55,704 nucleotides of DNA from Tepidimonas fonticaldi (GTDB taxonomy: Bacteria; Pseudomonadota; Gammaproteobacteria; Burkholderiales; Burkholderiaceae_C). Numbering within the stretch: position 1 is the first letter of the stretch; each line of letters opens with the position of its first letter. Where the stretch lies: positions 1 through 55,704 of the forward strand of contig NZ_VJOO01000021.1 in assembly GCF_007556755.1 (NCBI RefSeq). The letters run 5' to 3'. A program made the position numbers and the translations under genes. Positions 51,926 to 55,704 of the stretch are shown here, in pieces. Under the pieces are notes generated by a model, which made no database searches, was not told the DNA's origin, and saw only the letters and a list, made by a program, of their open reading frames with translations.

Positions 51926-53611
51926 ATGACCGCCACCTTGACACCCCCCGCGCGTCGCCCCGCCGATGCGCCGATCACCATGTTCGGGCCGGACTTTCCG
52001 TTCGCCTACGACGAGTGGCTGGCGCACCCGGCGGGGCTCGGCACGCTGCCCGCCAGCCGCCGCGGCACCGAGGTGGCCATCGTCGGGGCCGGCATGGCCG
52101 GGCTGACGGCAGCCTACGAGCTGATGAAGCTGGGCTTGAAGCCCGTGGTGTACGAGGCGTCGCGCATGGGCGGGCGGCTGCGCTCGCAGCCGTTCGAAGG
52201 CGGCAGCGGGGCGATTGCGGAACTGGGCGGCATGCGCTTTCCGCTGTCGTCCACGGGCTTTTACCACTACGTCCGCACGCTGGGCCTGCGCAGCCGCCCG
52301 TTCCCCAACCCGCTGACGCCGGCGGCCAACTGCACCGTCATCGACCTGGAGGGGCAGACCCACTGGGCGCGCACGCTGGACGATCTGCCGCCGCTGTTCC
52401 GCGAGGTGGCGCAGGCCTGGAGCGACGCGCTGGAGGAGGGCGCGGGCTTCACCGAGCTGCAGACGGCCATGCGCCAGCGCGACGTCGAGCGCGTCAAGGC
52501 ACTGTGGAACGCGCTGGTGCCGCGCTGGGACGACCGCACGTTTTACGACTTCGTCGCGCAGTCCGGCGCCTTCCAGCGCCTGAGCTTTCACCACCGCGAG
52601 GTGTTCGGGCAGGTGGGCTTTGGCACTGGGGGGTGGGATTCGGACTTTCCCAACTCCATGCTCGAAATCCTGCGCGTCGTGCTCACCGGTTGCGACGAAA
52701 ACCAACACTACATCGTCGGCGGTGTGCAACAGGTGCCCATGGGCCTTTGGCAGCACGCGCCGGCGCGCATCGAGCACTGGCCGCAGGGCACCACGCTGGC
52801 CCGCCTGCACCACGGGGCACCGCGCCCGGGAGTGCGCGCCATCCAGCGTGGGGGCAACGGCCAGCTGGAAGTGACCGACACCTGGGGCACGACGCGCCGC
52901 TACGACGCGGTCTTGGTCACGTGCCAGAGCTGGCTGCTCACGACGCAGATCGCCTGCGAGGAGTCGCTGTTCGCGCAAAAACTGTGGATGGCGCTGGACC
53001 GCACGCGCTACATGCAGTCGTCCAAGACCTTCGTGATGGTGGACCGGCCGTTTTGGAACGACCTGCGCGCCAACGGCTGGCCGGTGATGGGCATGACGCT
53101 GACCGACCGCCTCACGCGCGGCACCTACCTGTTCGACAACGGGCCGGACCAGCCCGGGGTGATCTGCCTGTCCTACGCATGGATGAGCGACGCGCTCAAG
53201 ATGCTGCCCTACGATGCCTCCAAGCGCGTGCAACTGGCGCTGGACGCGCTGCGCAAGGTTTATCCCGACGTGGACATCGCCAGCCACATCATCGGCGACC
53301 CGATCACCATCTCGTGGGAGGCCGACCCCTACTTCCTCGGCGCCTTCAAGGGCGCGCTGCCGGGCCACTACCGCTACAACCACCGCATGTACGGCCACTT
53401 CGTGCAGGACGCGCTGCCGGAGCGCGAGCGCGGCATCTTCCTGGCCGGCGACGACATCTCGTTCACCCCGGCGTGGGTGGAGGGCGCGGTGCAGACGGCG
53501 CTCAACGCCGTGTGGGGCATCGTGCGCCATCTGGGGGGCGCCAGCCACCCGGACAACCCCGGCCCCGGCGACTGGTACCCCCACATCGGCCCGGTGGCGC
53601 TGCCGGATTGA
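51926..53611 (+). CDS. davB: L-lysine 2-monooxygenase (DavB-like flavoprotein)
   Basis: The 561-residue flavoprotein of the amine oxidase family decarboxylates and oxygenates lysine to 5-aminovaleramide. The FAD motif VAIVGAGMAGLTAAYELMKLG is near residue 50 and the C-terminal GIFLAGDDISFTPAWVEGAV near 500. Text such as MFGPDFPFAYDEWL and GQVGFGTGGWDSDFPNSMLE is almost identical to what I recall of Pseudomonas putida DavB (560 residues). Arginine or tryptophan 2-monooxygenases are related alternatives. The amidase gene follows after 10 bases. Confidence 0.85.
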   Translation: MTATLTPPARRPADAPITMFGPDFPFAYDEWLAHPAGLGTLPASRRGTEVAIVGAGMAGLTAAYELMKLGLKPVVYEASRMGGRLRSQPFEGGSGAIAELGGMRFPLSSTGFYHYVRTLGLRSRPFPNPLTPAANCTVIDLEGQTHWARTLDDLPPLFREVAQAWSDALEEGAGFTELQTAMRQRDVERVKALWNALVPRWDDRTFYDFVAQSGAFQRLSFHHREVFGQVGFGTGGWDSDFPNSMLEILRVVLTGCDENQHYIVGGVQQVPMGLWQHAPARIEHWPQGTTLARLHHGAPRPGVRAIQRGGNGQLEVTDTWGTTRRYDAVLVTCQSWLLTTQIACEESLFAQKLWMALDRTRYMQSSKTFVMVDRPFWNDLRANGWPVMGMTLTDRLTRGTYLFDNGPDQPGVICLSYAWMSDALKMLPYDASKRVQLALDALRKVYPDVDIASHIIGDPITISWEADPYFLGAFKGALPGHYRYNHRMYGHFVQDALPERERGIFLAGDDISFTPAWVEGAVQTALNAVWGIVRHLGGASHPDNPGPGDWYPHIGPVALPD

Positions 53612-53621
53612 GGGCCGCCCA

Positions 53622-54347
53622 ATGCGCATCGCCCTCTGGCAAACCCCGCACCCGGCTGCCTGCGACGTGGCCGCGGCGCTGCGCCGGCTGGACGAGGCGG
53701 CGGCGCACGCGGCGGCGCAGGGTGCGCAGTGGCTCGTGACGCCCGAGATGGCGCTGACCGGCTACCTGATCGCCCCTGAGCAGCTGGCCGCGCTGGCCGA
53801 ACCCGCCGACGGGCCGTTGGCGCAGGCGGTGGCCGCCATCGCCCAGCGTCATAGCCTGGGGATCGCCTACGGCTGGCCCGAGCGCCACGCCGATGGTGGC
53901 AAGCCCTACAACGCCGTGCAGGCCATCGGCCCCGATGGCCAGCGGCTGGCCGTGCACCGCAAGGTGCACCTGTTCGGCGCGGGGGACCGGGCGCGCTTCA
54001 CGGCGGGCGAGGCCGTGGCCGCGCCGTTCGAGTGGGGCGGCTGGCGCATCGGCCTGTTGATCTGCTTTGATGTGGAGCAGCCCGCGGCGGTGCGGGCGCT
54101 GGCACGGCAGGGCGCGCGGCTAATCCTGGCCCCCACCGCCAACATGCTGCCGTACGACGACGCGCCGTGCCTGACGCTGCCGCGCTTGGCCGCCGAGTCG
54201 CGCGTGGTCATCGCCTACGCCAACGCCTGCGGCGCGGAAGGCGACACGCGCTACGGGGGGCTCAGCCGCCTGGTGGGGGCGGACGGGCGGGTGGTGGCTG
54301 CGGCGGGGCGCAGCGAGGATATGCTTATTGCCGATAGCCCGGATTGA
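53622..54347 (+). CDS. davA: 5-aminovaleramidase (DavA-like nitrilase-superfamily amidase)
   Basis: The 241-residue carbon-nitrogen hydrolase has the catalytic triad Glu (VTPEMALTGY), Lys (HRKVHLFG) and Cys (LLICFDVEQP). Paired with the 2-monooxygenase it should turn 5-aminovaleramide into 5-aminovalerate. It is ~20-25 residues shorter at the C terminus than P. putida DavA as I recall it, ending right where a degraded aldolase gene begins on the other strand (23-base overlap). The truncation may be linked to rearrangement there. Confidence 0.83.
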   Translation: MRIALWQTPHPAACDVAAALRRLDEAAAHAAAQGAQWLVTPEMALTGYLIAPEQLAALAEPADGPLAQAVAAIAQRHSLGIAYGWPERHADGGKPYNAVQAIGPDGQRLAVHRKVHLFGAGDRARFTAGEAVAAPFEWGGWRIGLLICFDVEQPAAVRALARQGARLILAPTANMLPYDDAPCLTLPRLAAESRVVIAYANACGAEGDTRYGGLSRLVGADGRVVAAAGRSEDMLIADSPD

Positions 54348-54617
54348 TCCGATCCAGCCGGCGCAACAAGCCCGGCCACGTCAGCGCCCCCGCGCCCTGG
54401 CCGCGCGTCACCTGCCGGGCCTTTTCGTCTTCGCGCAGCGCCACGCCTTCGTAGTCGCGGCAGGCCAGACTGGCCAACACGAAGATCGACTGCTGCGGCA
54501 GCGGCAGCACCCCCTGTTTTTGCGCCGAAACCGCCACGCCGTTGAGCGTGTGCGTATGCAGCACGCACTGCGCATCGTGGCGTGCCGCGTGGATGGCGCT
54601 GTGGATGGTGAGGTAGT
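54325..54617 (-). pseudogene. Class II aldolase/adducin family gene remnant
   Basis: Reading the minus strand, the frame gives LTIHSAIHAARHDAQCVLHT, then LNGVAVSAQKQGVLPLPQQS and ASLACRDYEGVALREDEKA, standard text for the class II aldolase family including the metal-binding His pair. It then jumps to a family-like C terminus, WPGLLRRLDRINPGY. The missing middle (~100 residues) indicates an internal deletion. The 5' part is cut off at the insertion sequence edge near 54617. The gene is therefore doubly disrupted. Confidence 0.72.
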
Positions 54618-55704
54618 CGTCCCTGAAAAATTCATTTTCACGCCGCCCTTAGCCGCAGCTGGGCAGGGTTGGCGCCACTGGACTCGGTTGGCCGCCGCTG
54701 GGCGAGCCACCGGCCGATGAGGCGCACGGCCGCAATGAGGCGCAAAAAAGCTCGCCTCAAGAAGGGCACGCCCTTGTTGGCGATCATGCGCAGCAGCCAG
54801 CGGATGTTGTAGCCCGCCGCGCACAGCACCGCGTGCAGCCGGTCACCCTGCTCGCCCTTGAGGTGGCACCTGTCCATGCGGTGATCCTGCTTCAAGTGCC
54901 CGATGACCGGCTCGATGGCCTGGCGGCGCTTGAGCAGCTTGCGCTCCTGCTGCGTGAGGCGCTTGATCTTGCCGCGGTGCACCAGGCGCACATCCGCAAT
55001 GTCGGCCTCCACCCCGCGGTAGCCCAAGTCGGCATAGGCCGTGCTGGGCTTGATGCCGCTGTCCTGCATCAGGATCGTGGCCTGCTCCAGCTGCGCCCGC
55101 AGCGTGTGCCCGTCGTAGGGGTTGCCATGGAAGGCCCGGGCGCCGACGATCAGGCTGTGCTTCAGGGTGCTGGCAATGCCGACCTTGACGCCGAACTCGT
55201 AAGGGCATCGGGCCTTGCCCTTGTTGATGCACTCCACCTCCGGGGCGTGCCAGGCGTAGAGCTTTCGAGTCCCGTCGGCGGTCTTGCGGTTGGCCGTCTG
55301 CGCCACGAGGCGGGCAGCCTTGCTCAACGCGTCGGCCAAGGTGTTCTGGATGGCCTGCCCCAGGCGAGCGGCCTTGCGCTCGATCTCCCGCTGCAGTCTG
55401 GCCACGATCGTGCGCTGGCGCTTGATGGCGCGGTGCATGCGCGCGAACTGCCGCGCGTGCGCATAGCGTCCTGCCTTGCGGGCCAGCTCCTTGCCTTCCT
55501 TGGCAAAGGTCTGCTTCAAGGCGATGCCGGCGGCCTTGGCCGCCTCCACCAGCTTGGTGCGCGCGGTCTCGAGCAAGCGGCTGTCGGTCGGATGGGCCAC
55601 CGCCTTGGGTTGTACGGTGGTGTCCACCACCACGCGCTTGAGTTCCTGCGGCTTGATGAGTCCGGTTTCCACCGCCACGTTGATCGTCTGCGCCAGGAGT
55701 TCTT
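54618..55704 (-). mobile_element. IS5-family insertion sequence, partial (continues past the window)
   Basis: The element contains a DDE transposase gene and ends near 54618 with a terminal-repeat-like CCCTGAAAAATTCATTTTCA just after the transposase stop. The other end is outside the window, so target duplication cannot be checked. It interrupts the class II aldolase gene. Repeated elements like this commonly end contigs. Confidence 0.75.
54638..55704 (-). CDS. IS5-family transposase (N terminus beyond the window)
   Basis: At least 355 residues are visible. The catalytic DDE triad is seen in VVVDTTVQPKAVAHPT, AYADLGYRGVEADI and QAIEPVIGHLKQDHRMDRCH. The reading frame stays open to the last base, where ELLAQTINVAVETG continues upstream, so the true start lies outside. 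A Lys/Arg-rich region (about 50-110 of the visible part) is typical of this subgroup. No internal stop or frameshift was seen, so the transposase may be functional. Confidence 0.88.
   Translation of the reverse strand, partial: ELLAQTINVAVETGLIKPQELKRVVVDTTVQPKAVAHPTDSRLLETARTKLVEAAKAAGIALKQTFAKEGKELARKAGRYAHARQFARMHRAIKRQRTIVARLQREIERKAARLGQAIQNTLADALSKAARLVAQTANRKTADGTRKLYAWHAPEVECINKGKARCPYEFGVKVGIASTLKHSLIVGARAFHGNPYDGHTLRAQLEQATILMQDSGIKPSTAYADLGYRGVEADIADVRLVHRGKIKRLTQQERKLLKRRQAIEPVIGHLKQDHRMDRCHLKGEQGDRLHAVLCAAGYNIRWLLRMIANKGVPFLRRAFLRLIAAVRLIGRWLAQRRPTESSGANPAQLRLRAA

Noticed and set aside
1-55704. tRNA or rRNA genes and CRISPR arrays
   Set aside because: No tRNA-like T-loop/acceptor pattern, rRNA signature, or regularly spaced direct repeats were recognised on either strand.

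Overview
The window looks like a piece of a high-GC betaproteobacterial chromosome, most likely order Burkholderiales and near Comamonadaceae. This is inferred from the flhDC pair, the phenylacetate (paa) gene order, an argP-like/argO-like divergent pair, the argS-SPOR-dsbA block and lptAB-rpoN. No 16S rRNA or tRNA gene was seen, so the taxon is an inference. The left edge begins in a 17-base C run and the right edge lies inside an insertion sequence, so both ends may be contig breaks.

Region by region: (1) 1-7000 holds an Aer-type aerotaxis receptor, two cyclic-di-GMP proteins with overlapping tails, a DUF2892 membrane protein, a cytochrome b561 and two YceI-like periplasmic proteins. (2) 7000-11900 is an accessory insert: a single-chain MmeI-like (type IIL) restriction-modification enzyme, a YkgJ cysteine-cluster protein, and a NYN-domain ribonuclease-like gene preceded by a short two-hairpin leader RNA with a terminator-like second hairpin. 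(3) 12000-18600 is an origin-proximal block (mnmG, rsmG, a LysE exporter, parA, a hydrolase, parB, a membrane-anchored methyltransferase), with three near-perfect parS palindromes inside mnmG and rsmG. (4) 18500-25700 holds a large PAS-GGDEF-EAL protein, an FAD D-lactate dehydrogenase, an ATP:cob(I)alamin adenosyltransferase, an orphan MazE antitoxin with a decayed mazF, and the flagellar master regulator flhDC. (5) 25700-41060 is an aromatic-acid region: paaX, paaI, paaK, paaABCDE, a branched-chain-type ABC transporter behind its own promoter/operator, paaZ and a 3-oxoadipyl-CoA thiolase. paaF, paaG and paaH are absent. (6) 41080-48660, all on the minus strand, runs argS, SPOR protein, dsbA, lptA, lptB, rpoN, a THUMP rRNA methyltransferase and then a candidate ~104-nt small RNA with its own promoter and terminator. 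(7) 48700-54350 is a basic amino acid region: ureohydrolase, DUF2237, ArgP-like regulator, LysE/ArgO exporter, and a lysine 2-monooxygenase plus 5-aminovaleramidase pair. (8) 54320-55704 is a class II aldolase remnant cut by an IS5-family element that runs off the window.

Functionally, aerotaxis, flhDC and three c-di-GMP genes point to a motile cell with oxygen- and c-di-GMP-controlled motility. The paa genes activate phenylacetate (PaaK), epoxidise the ring (PaaABCDE), open it (PaaZ) and release acetyl-CoA by thiolysis, with PaaI as a rescue thioesterase and PaaX as the probable phenylacetyl-CoA-responsive repressor.

The least explained items are two candidate structured RNAs (about 10990-11050 plus strand, upstream of the NYN gene; 41084-41187 minus strand). 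The parS cluster, the mazEF decay and the TGCA-N6-TGCA operator in the transporter promoter come next. All calls come from reading the sequence; no database search or folding program was run.
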